This document shows positions 29,297 through 37,475 of a DNA stretch of 64,000 bases, in pieces. The notes under the pieces were generated by a model. That model saw only the letters and a program-made list of their open reading frames with translations. It ran no database searches and was not told the origin of the DNA. Positions within the stretch are counted from its first letter, which is position 1, and every line of letters starts with the position of its first letter. The translations under genes were made by a program, and so were the position numbers. The stretch lies in assembly GCF_002118315.1 (NCBI RefSeq), contig NZ_MTSZ01000002.1, positions 310,001 through 374,000 on the forward strand. Reading direction: 5' to 3'. Source of the DNA: Kiloniella majae. Lineage in GTDB: Bacteria > Pseudomonadota > Alphaproteobacteria > Kiloniellales > Kiloniellaceae.

Positions 29297-29433
29297 ACCA
29301 TCCCCTCCCATAACTTTATCAAACAGTAAATGATCTCATGACTAAAGCATAGCCTGTAAAATATGGATCATATGTTAACACATTTAGAACATTACAAAAA
29401 ATCTTAATGCGCTATAATCCTAACATCCATCAT

Positions 29434-29763
29434 CTAATGAAAAGATGATAAATCCAATTCCAGCATTTCGCCCATCCATATCGCATGTTCTTGATGATCT
29501 TTTAAATCATCGCCAGTATTCGGATGAATGAAAACGGTCAACCCGGTACGATTCAGGGCAACCCAACTAACTACCTCGCCAAATTTTTCAGGGCTAACTG
29601 TCAACTGACAACTCCACTTGGGATGTGGCCCCACATTCTTTTCATGAACCCGCCCCATAGAAATAGAAAATCCATCCCGGACCTGTTCACAAATTTGCCG
29701 TGCCAAATCAAGCGTATTTTGATCGAAATAAAAATGAACGTGGTAATCACGCGGGGAAATCAT
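29434..29763 (-). CDS. DOPA 4,5-dioxygenase family protein
   Basis: A 109-residue protein with the two conserved His blocks of the family, YHVHFYFDQNT at the N-terminus and VFIHPNTGDDLKDH near the C-terminus, which bind the iron. Fungal homologues open the DOPA ring; bacterial members are mostly uncharacterised. I start at the ATG at 29763 because the 36 residues further upstream are not family-like. Single gene. Confidence 0.85.
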   Translation of the reverse strand: MISPRDYHVHFYFDQNTLDLARQICEQVRDGFSISMGRVHEKNVGPHPKWSCQLTVSPEKFGEVVSWVALNRTGLTVFIHPNTGDDLKDHQEHAIWMGEMLELDLSSFH

Positions 29764-30028
29764 CGGCGTATCTTTCTGTTTTACTGTTATCAGAAAGCTT
29801 AACCATTCAGCGAGAAAAGAGTAAAGCGTCTTACAAAAATGATTTAGTGATCCGATATCGTTGAAGTACAAATCCGCTAGCGATATTTACATGTCGTTCA
29901 TATATCACCTTTTGCTATTTGCCCCTCTATTCGTCGAAAAGCCCATCGCTTAAAGATTTGTTATAGGATATAAGGCTATTGAGAAATTGAAATCATTATA
30001 ACAAACACCGAAAATTTGAGACTATTCT

Positions 30029-30670
30029 ATGCTGACACCCGCTATCTTTGACATTGCACTCACCGCTTTTGTTTCCCTGTTTGTCATCATAGATCCCCTT
30101 GGTCTATTACCGATTTTTATCGGCTTAACCCAAGGCGCAAGTGCTGCCCACAAAAAGAAGATGGCTTTTAAAGGTGTTCTGATTGGCGGCGTTATTCTTG
30201 TATTTTTCGCCCTTCTTGGCGACCATTTTCTTGAACTGCTTGGTGTTGGTCTTCCCGCGTTCAGAATTGCGGGCGGCGTTATGTTATTCCTGATCGCACT
30301 GGAAATGGTGTTCGATAAACGCGCCAAACGACGGGAAGTTAACGCAGAAGAAGTCAAAGGATCAGATTTCCATGAAGATATCGCCGTCTTTCCACTTGCG
30401 ATTCCGCTGATTTCCGGCCCTGGTGCCATTGCTTCTATCATGCTGCTAATGAGTGCTAACAAAGAAAATATTGTTGCCCAATCCGCCGTGTTAATGGTTC
30501 TGGCCGGGGTTTTGCTTCTTTGTCTTACGCTTTTTTTATTGGCAGAGAAGCTGGAACGATTTGTTGGAGATACAATAACGCACATTATCTCTCGCGTTCT
30601 TGGCATTGTTCTGGCCGCTCTCGCCATTCAATACATACTTGATGGCCTGAAAAGAGGCCTTCTAAGCTAA
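30029..30670 (+). CDS. MarC family integral membrane protein
   Basis: A 213-residue membrane protein with six predicted spans. The start ALTAFVSLFVIIDPLGLLPIFIGLT is the family signature, and the second half has FPLAIPLISGPGAIASIMLL. The family was named from the mar locus but its transport function is undetermined. The phosphodiesterase gene follows 52 bases later on the same strand. Confidence 0.92.
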   Translation: MLTPAIFDIALTAFVSLFVIIDPLGLLPIFIGLTQGASAAHKKKMAFKGVLIGGVILVFFALLGDHFLELLGVGLPAFRIAGGVMLFLIALEMVFDKRAKRREVNAEEVKGSDFHEDIAVFPLAIPLISGPGAIASIMLLMSANKENIVAQSAVLMVLAGVLLLCLTLFLLAEKLERFVGDTITHIISRVLGIVLAALAIQYILDGLKRGLLS

Positions 30671-30688
30671 CAGCTAAATCCGGAAGAG

Positions 30689-30699
30689 CCCCCCCCCCC
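30689..30699 (+). repeat. Homopolymeric tract of 11 C
   Basis: Eleven consecutive C between marC and the phosphodiesterase gene, 22 bases before its ATG. It occupies the place where promoter spacing or the ribosome site would be affected by slippage. Whether its length varies is unknown; it could also be a sequencing-prone spot. Confidence 0.9.
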
Positions 30700-30721
30700 A
30701 ACAAAAACACAGTATCTTATC

Positions 30722-31540
30722 ATGCTGATTGCCCAGATTACCGATTTTCACATAGGCCGCATTATTGAAACCGACACCGGGCCGATTGATCTGTTTGATC
30801 GCCTCAAGGAAACGGTAGAACATCTAACCACCCTCAATCCTCAACCAGATCTTGTCGTTGTATCCGGGGATATTTCAAACCATGGCAACATGGAAGATTA
30901 CGAACGCGCAAAAAACCTTCTGGATACGATGCAGCTTCCCTATTTTGTAATGCCGGGAAATCATGACAGTCGAGAACGTTTACGTACGCTCTTTCAAGCT
31001 GATGGATACCTGCCCAATGACGGAGAGTTCTTGCAATACACCATTGAGCAATATCCCTTACGCCTGATAATGCTGGACTCTCTCGAAGTGGGAAAACATC
31101 ACGGCATGATTTGTGATGAACGGCTACATTGGCTCAATGAAAAACTAACCCAAGCTCCTGAACGCCCAACGTTAATCGTCATGCACCACCCACCCTCAAA
31201 ACTACAGCTACCTTATCAAGATAGCATGCGCTGTTTTAATGGTGAAAAATTGGCCAAAGTCATCTCAAGCCATGATCAGGTACTTGGTATTGCCTGTGGT
31301 CATACGCATCGGGATAGCGTTGCCAACTGGGCCAAGACCGTCTTATTTGTTACACCAAGTGCTACTTTTTCTTATGGGCTGGAGATGCATCCTGCTGATG
31401 ACATTAACCCCAGATTTGAGCCCACTTGTGTTCGGCTGTTTCACTGGAGTGATGACACAGGACTGGTATCTCACCTCAGTTTTGTCGGGACCTATCCAAC
31501 CGGTTTGACCGAAGGCGTTCCCACACCCGCCGCTAATTAG
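30722..31540 (+). CDS. Metallophosphoesterase, class III cyclic-nucleotide phosphodiesterase-like (CpdA/GpdQ)
   Basis: A 272-residue dinuclear metallophosphoesterase. Ligand motifs in order are QITDFHIG (Asp, His), VVVSGDISNHG (Asp), PGNHDSR (Asn, His), MHHPPSK (His) and ACGHTHRD (two His). This set fits CpdA (3',5'-cAMP hydrolysis) and GpdQ (glycerophosphodiesters). Cytoplasmic, no signal peptide. It overlaps the convergent DUF4126 gene by four bases. Confidence 0.9.
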   Translation: MLIAQITDFHIGRIIETDTGPIDLFDRLKETVEHLTTLNPQPDLVVVSGDISNHGNMEDYERAKNLLDTMQLPYFVMPGNHDSRERLRTLFQADGYLPNDGEFLQYTIEQYPLRLIMLDSLEVGKHHGMICDERLHWLNEKLTQAPERPTLIVMHHPPSKLQLPYQDSMRCFNGEKLAKVISSHDQVLGIACGHTHRDSVANWAKTVLFVTPSATFSYGLEMHPADDINPRFEPTCVRLFHWSDDTGLVSHLSFVGTYPTGLTEGVPTPAAN

Positions 31541-32241
31541 TTTTCGTCAGTATGATGACCAAGCTTTTTGGAGTTTCCTTCAAAACATTCATCTTCTACT
31601 TTCTTTATGGATTGTGATGATTGCCCAACTGATTGATCCTCACCTTCTTCAACATCGGCCTTCCCGAATATAAATCGAAAAACTTTACGAATACCACGAA
31701 AGATCTTTGGTACAATCCAGATTGCCAAAATCAAGAACAGAGCAAGAAACGCAGCAAAAACTGTGGGACTTAACAATGCCATCGCCAAACCGGCAATAAC
31801 CAAAACATCTTCGCCCAAAGATGCTGCTATATTGGTAAAGGGTTCAGGCGAAGTATTAATAAAAGCACGAGTCCCCGCCTTCATTGAATGGCTTATAGTC
31901 GCAAGTCCGCCACCACCGACAAAAGCCAAGGCCTGTGCTTCCGTACTAACATCCCCCATGATACCAGCAGCCATCAATGCGCCAGCAGGAATACGTATAA
32001 AGGTATGTAGGCCATCCCAGACGGAATCTACGGCCGGAATTTTATCGGCAATAAATTCAATAACATAAAAGGCCACAGCAATTACAATAACCGCCGGATG
32101 TTCAACGAACATCATCCCATCAGGCAAATCGAGCTGCCCACTTGCTCCAAGGATTCCCAAAATAGCTGAAGTCGCATAAAGATTAATTCCCCCTGCCCAC
32201 GCCACGCCCATTGCAAGGATTGCTATTTCAAAAAGCGACAT
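31537..32241 (-). CDS. DUF4126 domain-containing membrane protein
   Basis: A 234-residue membrane protein with several spans (AILAMGVAWAGGINLYAT, then VIVIAVAFYVIEFIADKIPAVDSVWD, a signature of DUF4126). The last 35 residues are hydrophilic and acidic. The function of the family is unknown. The gene is tail to tail with the phosphodiesterase gene. Confidence 0.88.
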   Translation of the reverse strand: MSLFEIAILAMGVAWAGGINLYATSAILGILGASGQLDLPDGMMFVEHPAVIVIAVAFYVIEFIADKIPAVDSVWDGLHTFIRIPAGALMAAGIMGDVSTEAQALAFVGGGGLATISHSMKAGTRAFINTSPEPFTNIAASLGEDVLVIAGLAMALLSPTVFAAFLALFLILAIWIVPKIFRGIRKVFRFIFGKADVEEGEDQSVGQSSQSIKKVEDECFEGNSKKLGHHTDEN

Positions 32242-32648
32242 TGTAACTCCGGTAGTAAAATTAAATTCAGATTGTTGTTATTTTCCTGAACATCTTAACG
32301 AACTATATTTATATTAGGTCATATTATATAGCGGCACAGTCAGTGAATTTACCAAGAGATTTCTGACCCGAAATATTTTATAATCACTGTTAGTATCCAG
32401 GAATATCTATTTCTGACCTCAATTCCGCCACAGTACAAAATTAAAAATATAAGAGTACAAAAAGTGTCGATAAATCGATAGGAGAGAGTTTAACGGAACA
32501 AAATGTTCCAACCCTAATTACAGAATTCTATGGGGCGTATTTCAACTTGTTGGGTAATGTAAAGAAAACATGCACCACAGGATGAATAGATACTCCAAAG
32601 ATTTCGATCCAGTCCGAGTAATCGGCCACGCTATGGGAGTTTTCAGCG
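32242..32648. other. 407-base region between DUF4126 and the ECF sigma gene, with an operator-like dyad
   Basis: No gene. AT-rich. A perfect dyad GGAACA-AAA-TGTTCC lies at 32495-32509, about 140 bases before the sigma gene, preceded by TCGATAAATCGATA around 32468-32481. These are candidate regulatory sites for the sigma gene; no known regulator could be assigned. Confidence 0.45.
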
Positions 32649-33239
32649 TTGGATGATGGTGTTACAGATAGCCTAAGCGCTCAGCAACAGGCAGATTTGA
32701 TGGCTCTGGTAGCCCATTCCAGAGACCGTGAGGCCTTTGTCAAACTTTTCAGACATTTTGCACCCCGCCTCATGTCCTACATGCGGAAACTGGGTACAGA
32801 TAATAACATTACAGAAGGCTTGGTTCAGGACGTCATGCTCACCCTGTGGCGTCAGGCAGAATCCTACGATCCCGAAAAAAGCTACGTCTCAAGTTGGGTC
32901 TTTGCCATTGCACGCAATCGGCGCATTGATCGCTATCGCAGACAGAGATTGGTTCCTGTTGATCAAGACTATTTACAAGGACAATTGCATCTGCACAGCC
33001 AGATAGATGAATCTCCTAGCCAAGACCAAGACATTGAGCATCAAGAAGTAGAATCCCTCCTTAAAGAAGCGATCGAAAGCCTTCCCCATGATCAGGCAAG
33101 TTTACTTGAGCTCGCCTTCTATCAAGACATGACGCACATGGAGATCGCAAAACATGAGGGCCTGCCTTTGGGAACTGTGAAGTCCAGGTTGAGATTAGCG
33201 ATTAGTAAATTAAGGCGTATACTGGGATCCAGTATCTAA
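32649..33239 (+). CDS. ECF sigma factor (RpoE/ECF11-like)
   Basis: A 196-residue alternative sigma factor with regions 2 and 4. Region 2: FVKLFRHFAPRLMSYMRKLG, then QDVMLTLWRQAESYDPEKSYVSSWVFAIARNRRIDRYRR. Region 4: SLPHDQASLLELAFYQDMTHMEIAKHEGLPLGTVKSRLRLAISKLRR. It resembles the RpoE group partnered with ChrR that answers singlet oxygen. The start is a TTG at 32649 with GGGAG nine bases before; no in-frame ATG is available before codon 18. The partner anti-sigma gene lies tail to tail, 57 bases downstream. Confidence 0.93.
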   Translation: MDDGVTDSLSAQQQADLMALVAHSRDREAFVKLFRHFAPRLMSYMRKLGTDNNITEGLVQDVMLTLWRQAESYDPEKSYVSSWVFAIARNRRIDRYRRQRLVPVDQDYLQGQLHLHSQIDESPSQDQDIEHQEVESLLKEAIESLPHDQASLLELAFYQDMTHMEIAKHEGLPLGTVKSRLRLAISKLRRILGSSI

Positions 33240-33296
33240 CAGAAGCAAAGCAGACTTTAATCTGAGAGGAATAGAATTAGTTTTTAGGGAAACACT

Positions 33297-33977
33297 CTAT
33301 TCTGTTTCTTTGGTCAGTAACAAAAGGCAATAGGTCAGCGATAGGTCGTCAACAGCATAATGTTTTCCGCGAACCTGATCCAACCCTGTTATGTCACCAA
33401 CAGAAAGATCTCCTTCGTCACATAAGAAACCACCATCAAGAACAAGCAAATAACCAAACTCGGCGACTTCACCATTTACAAAAATGCGCTCCCCAGCTGG
33501 TATTCTGAGTAAAAATAAATAGCTCGCGCCAGTCGTATCCTCGTTTTCAGCGACAGATCCAAGACACAAAGCCTCGCCCCCGGCCAGAACATCGTTGTCC
33601 CATGAAAGCTTCGTCGGATCACTTGGCAAAAACGCTGTCACAGTTTCAGGTAAATCAGGCAACACGGTGTGTTTGGGTCCGGGAAAGCTTGTAATTTCAG
33701 CAGAGTCCAGAAGATCAAGAACCCTCTCTTCCATTCCCTCAGGAAGATCATCATGGGGTATTTTCTCTAACAAAGCGCCCCCCAATGCTCGCAACTTTGC
33801 AACCTGATCTCGACACTCCGCACAAAGAGAAAGGTGTGCATCAATAAAGAGTTCCCAACTATAGCTGCTACTACCAGCGACATAGTCCACCAAATGTGCT
33901 TCAGAGGGATGATTCTGCGGCTTATGTACTGCCGTTATATCATCCCTGGATACTGATCCGGAATTGATGCCTGTCAT
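33297..33977 (-). CDS. ChrR-like cupin anti-sigma factor
   Basis: A 226-residue zinc-binding anti-sigma factor. The N-terminal domain holds HLSLCAEC (His-x3-Cys-x2-Cys), the ZAS motif, preceded by the family PSEAHLVDYVAGSS. The C-terminal half is a cupin (residues about 120-215), as in ChrR. In Rhodobacter ChrR frees RpoE after singlet oxygen. Here the gene is convergent with the sigma gene instead of following it. A sigma-E-like promoter is seen upstream at 34071-34043. Confidence 0.88.
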   Translation of the reverse strand: MTGINSGSVSRDDITAVHKPQNHPSEAHLVDYVAGSSSYSWELFIDAHLSLCAECRDQVAKLRALGGALLEKIPHDDLPEGMEERVLDLLDSAEITSFPGPKHTVLPDLPETVTAFLPSDPTKLSWDNDVLAGGEALCLGSVAENEDTTGASYLFLLRIPAGERIFVNGEVAEFGYLLVLDGGFLCDEGDLSVGDITGLDQVRGKHYAVDDLSLTYCLLLLTKETE

Positions 33978-34042
33978 TGTTCTTATTCTCTATGCTTAAA
34001 ATCAACCAAGCCATTTATATATTGTTTTAAGGCTTGAGTTAT

Positions 34043-34071
34043 TATTACGCCGCGTCCATGCTTTTGGATCA
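34043..34071 (-). promoter_or_regulatory. Candidate sigma-E type promoter for the anti-sigma gene
   Basis: On the minus strand TGATCC (34071-34066), 18 bases, then TAATAA (34047-34042). Rhodobacter sigma-E promoters have TGATC-N18-TAAGA, so the -35 matches fully and the -10 and spacing nearly. It lies about 65 bases before the anti-sigma start, which suggests negative feedback by the sigma factor. Confidence 0.5.
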
Positions 34072-34230
34072 CAATAATGTGTCTGTATTTGAAAGAGACA
34101 GTAAATATTATGCCACAAAGGCAGATTATGGCAAATCTGCCGCCCTTTGATACGCATCGTCACGTGGTATCAGTCGTTAATCTGTCTCACAGCAACCAGT
34201 CTTAACGCCGCAGAGGCCCTTTCCTTTCAA

Positions 34231-35022
34231 ATGAATATTTCATCAAAGCTCTTCAGCAAACATATTATCTCTCTACCTCTAATATTACTGCTTTCCAGCT
34301 GTGGTGGCGATTACACTTGGGGCTGGCATGTCGTTGACCCGACAAAACTTGCCGGACAAAATAATATTCAGTTCCTCATAGGCGGCCTTTTGGGCACGAT
34401 CGAGATGTCGATTGTTGCAATCTTGCTTTCTATGACAGCGGGCTTGCTTGTTAGTCTTCCAGGTATTTCCAACAATAAATATCTACGAGCAATCAACCTG
34501 TTTTACGTCGCAGTCTTCCGGTCAATACCCGTACTGGTTATGATTTTGTGGACCTACTACGGTTTGCCCGTTGTTCTGGGAATAGACCTAGGGTTATTTG
34601 CGGCGGGTGTATTGGCTCTCGCAATTTGCGATAGTCCTTTTCAAGCAGAAATATTCCGGGCAGGTATTCAATCTATTGATGTTGGTCAGCACGAGGCGGC
34701 AGAAAGTATGGGGTTAACATACTTTCAAAAAATGCGGCTGATCATACTACCCCAGGCAATAAGAAAAATTATTCCTCCGCTGGGAAACCAGTTTGTTTAC
34801 ATGCTGAAAATGTCCTCACTTGCCTCTGTCATTGGCTACAGCGAGCTCACCCGACGTGCGACAGAACTCGTTGTTAACGAATACCGTCCGCTTGAAATAT
34901 ATACATTTCTTATTTTGGAGTATCTGGCTCTGATATTGGTCGTGACCTACTTCGTGCGTAAGCTGGAAAATTACCTAAAAAGAAACGAACGTATCCAAAA
35001 CCCGAAAGCTGCTCGTGTTTAA
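34231..35022 (+). CDS. Amino-acid-type ABC transporter permease (HisM/GltK family), orphan
   Basis: A permease of 263 residues from the ATG at 34231 (a TTG at 34147 would add 28). Membrane spans and the EAA loop EAAESMGLTYFQKMRLIILPQ are clear, with NQFVYMLKMSSLASVIG after it as in polar amino acid permeases. The N-terminus looks like a lipoprotein signal (LPLILLLSSC then GGDY), with Cys at residue 24, unusual for a permease. No binding protein or ATPase gene adjoins it, so partners must be elsewhere. Confidence 0.85.
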   Translation: MNISSKLFSKHIISLPLILLLSSCGGDYTWGWHVVDPTKLAGQNNIQFLIGGLLGTIEMSIVAILLSMTAGLLVSLPGISNNKYLRAINLFYVAVFRSIPVLVMILWTYYGLPVVLGIDLGLFAAGVLALAICDSPFQAEIFRAGIQSIDVGQHEAAESMGLTYFQKMRLIILPQAIRKIIPPLGNQFVYMLKMSSLASVIGYSELTRRATELVVNEYRPLEIYTFLILEYLALILVVTYFVRKLENYLKRNERIQNPKAARV

Positions 35023-35088
35023 GAACAGATTCTAAAAACAGGTATCAACCAGATATTCAGAAGAAAAATAAATTTTTGATACTTATAC

Positions 35089-35433
35089 TTAACTACTCTG
35101 TTGAGTATAAGCTGTGTGTGCTGTGTCACAGCGCGTTAACAAGCGCCCCACACCTGGCCCTAATTCCAAACCGATTTCTTGGGGCGAATTCCATTTCACT
35201 GTACCCAAAACCTGACCACAGTGACTATGAGATAAAATAACTTCACTACCTATGGGTAACTTTGTATCAAACAAGAGGCGCGCACCACAAAAAGAAAGAT
35301 CCAGGACTTCGCAATCATAGCTATTATCAAAGGCCGTTAACCGTACTTTTGTACCGGGAGAAATCATATGGCGAGGTGCGTGACGCCTGTTCATTAACCT
35401 CTGCAAAGAAAGGGACGGAACTTCTTGATACAA
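35089..35433 (-). CDS. PilZ domain protein
   Basis: A 114-residue single-domain PilZ protein. The c-di-GMP binding signature is present: RRHAPRH (RxxxR type, residues 16-22) and DLSFCGARL (D/N-x-S-x-x-G). It probably binds c-di-GMP and acts on motility or surface functions. The start is a TTG at 35433 with AAGG nine bases before; an ATG 13 codons on is the alternative. It lies 28 bases after the receiver gene on the same strand, so both may be one unit. Confidence 0.85.
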   Translation of the reverse strand: MYQEVPSLSLQRLMNRRHAPRHMISPGTKVRLTAFDNSYDCEVLDLSFCGARLLFDTKLPIGSEVILSHSHCGQVLGTVKWNSPQEIGLELGPGVGRLLTRCDTAHTAYTQQSS

Positions 35434-35461
35434 CTTACAAAACCTTAAAATAAAACGCTAT

Positions 35462-35887
35462 TCAAGCGCGACCAAACTTACTTTCTTTATCAGACCTGTC
35501 AACACAGGCCGTCATAATATGATGTTTAACTAAATCAGCGGTAACCGGTTTAGGCATATAGCCTGAAATTTCGTTCGATAGCGACGTGTCAGCTTTTTCG
35601 TAACCGCTCATCATCAAAAAGGGAAGAGCCCGCGTGAGCTCTTCGGTTGATTGACGCAGACGTTTAAGCAAATCAAGCCCTGTTTCCGGCACCATATAGT
35701 AGTCGGAAATCACAAGATCAGGCTTTTTCTTTTCAATGCCATCCATCGCTTCACTAACGTTTTCATAGAGTAAAACTTCACCAACACCCAATGATAAAAG
35801 CATAAGCCTCATCATTGACCGTACAGCCTTACTATCATCAACGACGGCCACACTTAATTTCGTCCAATCGTCCGCTGTCCAAGACAA
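35462..35887 (-). CDS. CheY-like response regulator, receiver domain only
   Basis: A 141-residue receiver protein. Conserved residues are the acidic pair in VAVVDDSKAVR, the phospho-acceptor Asp in LVISDYYMVPETG, the Ser in FLMMSG and Lys in YMPKPV. No output domain. It is likely a stand-alone phospho-relay or motility regulator. It is followed by the PilZ gene. No cognate kinase is adjacent. Confidence 0.9.
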   Translation of the reverse strand: MSWTADDWTKLSVAVVDDSKAVRSMMRLMLLSLGVGEVLLYENVSEAMDGIEKKKPDLVISDYYMVPETGLDLLKRLRQSTEELTRALPFLMMSGYEKADTSLSNEISGYMPKPVTADLVKHHIMTACVDRSDKESKFGRA

Positions 35888-36285
35888 AACCTGACCTCCA
35901 ATATGCTGAACAGGGGAACGTAAAAATGAAAGAATCCAAATGTTCCCATCGAGACTTAAACTTATGCCCCGAGAATATTAAAAATGTCCTACCGAATAGC
36001 TCACATTCCAGATAAATTGTATCCAAACCCAGAAAAACAACTCAAGATAAAATTAGCTTATATTTATGTTTTTCAATATATTAGAAAGCATGAATTGAAA
36101 AATAATATCGATTAAAAATAATTTTCTTTACCGAAAATCATTTCACAAAACCTTCATCTCAAAACCAGAATCCAATAACTTAATTTAAGACTTTTTTATT
36201 CTGTCCATAATTTGTTTAGGAAATTGTCGTAAGTTCATTCCGTTTCCGATAAGATCTTAAAAATAAAATTCGCAGGGAGTGGTAA
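35888..36285. other. 398-base AT-rich divergent intergenic region
   Basis: No gene is seen between the receiver gene (minus) and the pentapeptide gene (plus). A strong GGGAG ribosome site precedes the latter. No repeat or hairpin stands out. Confidence 0.5.
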
Positions 36286-36879
36286 ATGAGCCTAAGAAGA
36301 TATACTTACCAGATTCAAGCTGACCCTATGTCACGTGTTGAAACTGGTGAAATTGAGGCCAAAGATCTTGAAGACGCCAAGCGTCAACTCAGAGTCCAAT
36401 TCATGATGGCTCAATTGCCAGATGATACAAGTATCATTGATCAATCCGAAGTCGATGAAAACATGGCACGAGAAAAGTCAGCGAAGGCCAGAGATCTCTT
36501 AAGAGTCCTTGCAGACCATCACGCCTGGATTCAAGATTCAAATCAAGGTGCCAGGGCTAATCTTAACAATTTGAATCTTTCTGACATGGTTATGCCCGGG
36601 TCAAAACTGCAAAATGCTGATATGGCTGGAGCAGATTTTTCAGGGGCTGATCTCAGCGGTTCTGACCTTACAAATGCGAACCTTGTGCGAGCCAGTTTAC
36701 ACGGCACAAACCTTAGGGATGCAGATTTATCCGGAGCAGATTTAAGCGACGCAGATTTACGCGGTGCCATCCTAACGGGCGCAAAGCTTGATGGTGCAGA
36801 CCTATGGAGAGCAAATCTGATGGGGTGCGTCATTTCGCCATCTGCCCTTCATAAGGCACTTTCTTGTAAATCTAAATAG
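36286..36879 (+). CDS. Pentapeptide-repeat protein
   Basis: A 197-residue protein. The first 85 residues are a non-repeat domain (MSLRRYTYQIQADPMSRVET, then a helix). From about residue 88 to 178 there are about 18 consecutive A(D/N)LXX repeats (ADFSG, ADLSG, ANLVR and similar), forming a right-handed quadrilateral helix. Such proteins can mimic DNA or act as scaffolds; the role here is unknown. A terminator follows. Confidence 0.9.
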   Translation: MSLRRYTYQIQADPMSRVETGEIEAKDLEDAKRQLRVQFMMAQLPDDTSIIDQSEVDENMAREKSAKARDLLRVLADHHAWIQDSNQGARANLNNLNLSDMVMPGSKLQNADMAGADFSGADLSGSDLTNANLVRASLHGTNLRDADLSGADLSDADLRGAILTGAKLDGADLWRANLMGCVISPSALHKALSCKSK

Positions 36880-36883
36880 TCTG

Positions 36884-36906
36884 CGCCCGCTGATGCGGGC
36901 GTTTTA
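36884..36906 (+). terminator. Intrinsic terminator after the pentapeptide gene
   Basis: Arms CGCCCGC (36884-36890) and GCGGGCG (36895-36901) around TGAT, followed by TTTTAT. It ends 19 bases before the next start. Confidence 0.85.
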
Positions 36907-36924
36907 TAGTTTACAACGGTTGTA

Positions 36925-37353
36925 ATGAGCGAAAACAATAAAGACCTTGGGGAATTCGCCGCACAAGAACCGGAGGAAAGATCTGTATTCCAAGCTTTAA
37001 AGCGTGGATTGCGGAAAAAGTGCCCCCATTGTGGCACCGGAAAAGTCTTTCGGAAATATGTGACTGTTATTGATGAGTGCGCGCACTGTCATGAAGAACT
37101 TAGTCACATTCGGGCTGATGATATTCCCCCCTATTTCACCATCACAATCGTGGGGCATATTGTTGTGCCCGGTGTCATGTGGACCGAACAGCTTTATTCG
37201 CCTTCCCTTCTTACACATGTTGCAATCTGGCCCGCGCTGACCCTTGCCCTGACAATGGCTATCCTCCCCTTTATAAAAGGCGGAGTTCTTGGGGTGTTAT
37301 GGGCTTTACGCATGTTTGAAGATGAAAAGCGCTTTCCCTCTGCGGCAGAATAA
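36925..37353 (+). CDS. DUF983 family membrane protein
   Basis: A 142-residue protein of the DUF983 family. An N-terminal zinc-ribbon-like stretch has two Cys pairs (KKCPHCGTGKVFRKYVTV and DECAHCHEEL, residues about 32-56), followed by membrane spans (YFTITIVGHIVVPG, then ALTLALTMAILPFIKG). It is common next to cytochrome oxidase genes in Alphaproteobacteria; here it is alone. Function unknown. Confidence 0.9.
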   Translation: MSENNKDLGEFAAQEPEERSVFQALKRGLRKKCPHCGTGKVFRKYVTVIDECAHCHEELSHIRADDIPPYFTITIVGHIVVPGVMWTEQLYSPSLLTHVAIWPALTLALTMAILPFIKGGVLGVLWALRMFEDEKRFPSAAE

Positions 37354-37374
37354 TCATCATCACCCCATAGATAC

Positions 37375-37412
37375 GCACATTTCAGGTCGCCATTTAGCTG
37401 CCTGAAATGTGC
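37375..37412. terminator. Hairpin between convergent genes
   Basis: Perfect 12-base arms GCACATTTCAGG (37375-37386) and CCTGAAATGTGC (37401-37412). It lies between the DUF983 gene (plus) and the alkylsulfatase-like gene (minus) and could end transcripts from either side, although T runs are short. Confidence 0.6.
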
Positions 37413-37433
37413 CGTATTAAAATTATGTACCTT

Positions 37434-37475
37434 CTACTCAACTGTAATCTCGGGCCTACTCAACTGTGATCTGGG
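37434..37475. repeat. Tandem 22-base duplication spanning a stop codon
   Basis: CTACTCAACTGT followed by AATCTCGGGC at 37434-37455 is repeated as CTACTCAACTGT followed by GATCTGGGG at 37456-37475. The second copy contains the last codons and stop of the alkylsulfatase-like gene; the first is an untranslated remnant downstream of the stop. Confidence 0.85.

Noticed and set aside
29343-29366. Sigma-E-like promoter (TGATCC) before the zinc-ribbon gene
   Set aside because: The -35 matches but the -10 reads TTTAGT, which does not fit.
30022-30627. 201-codon frame antisense to marC
   Set aside because: Ser/Arg/Thr-rich shadow of the MarC gene; no ribosome site or family.
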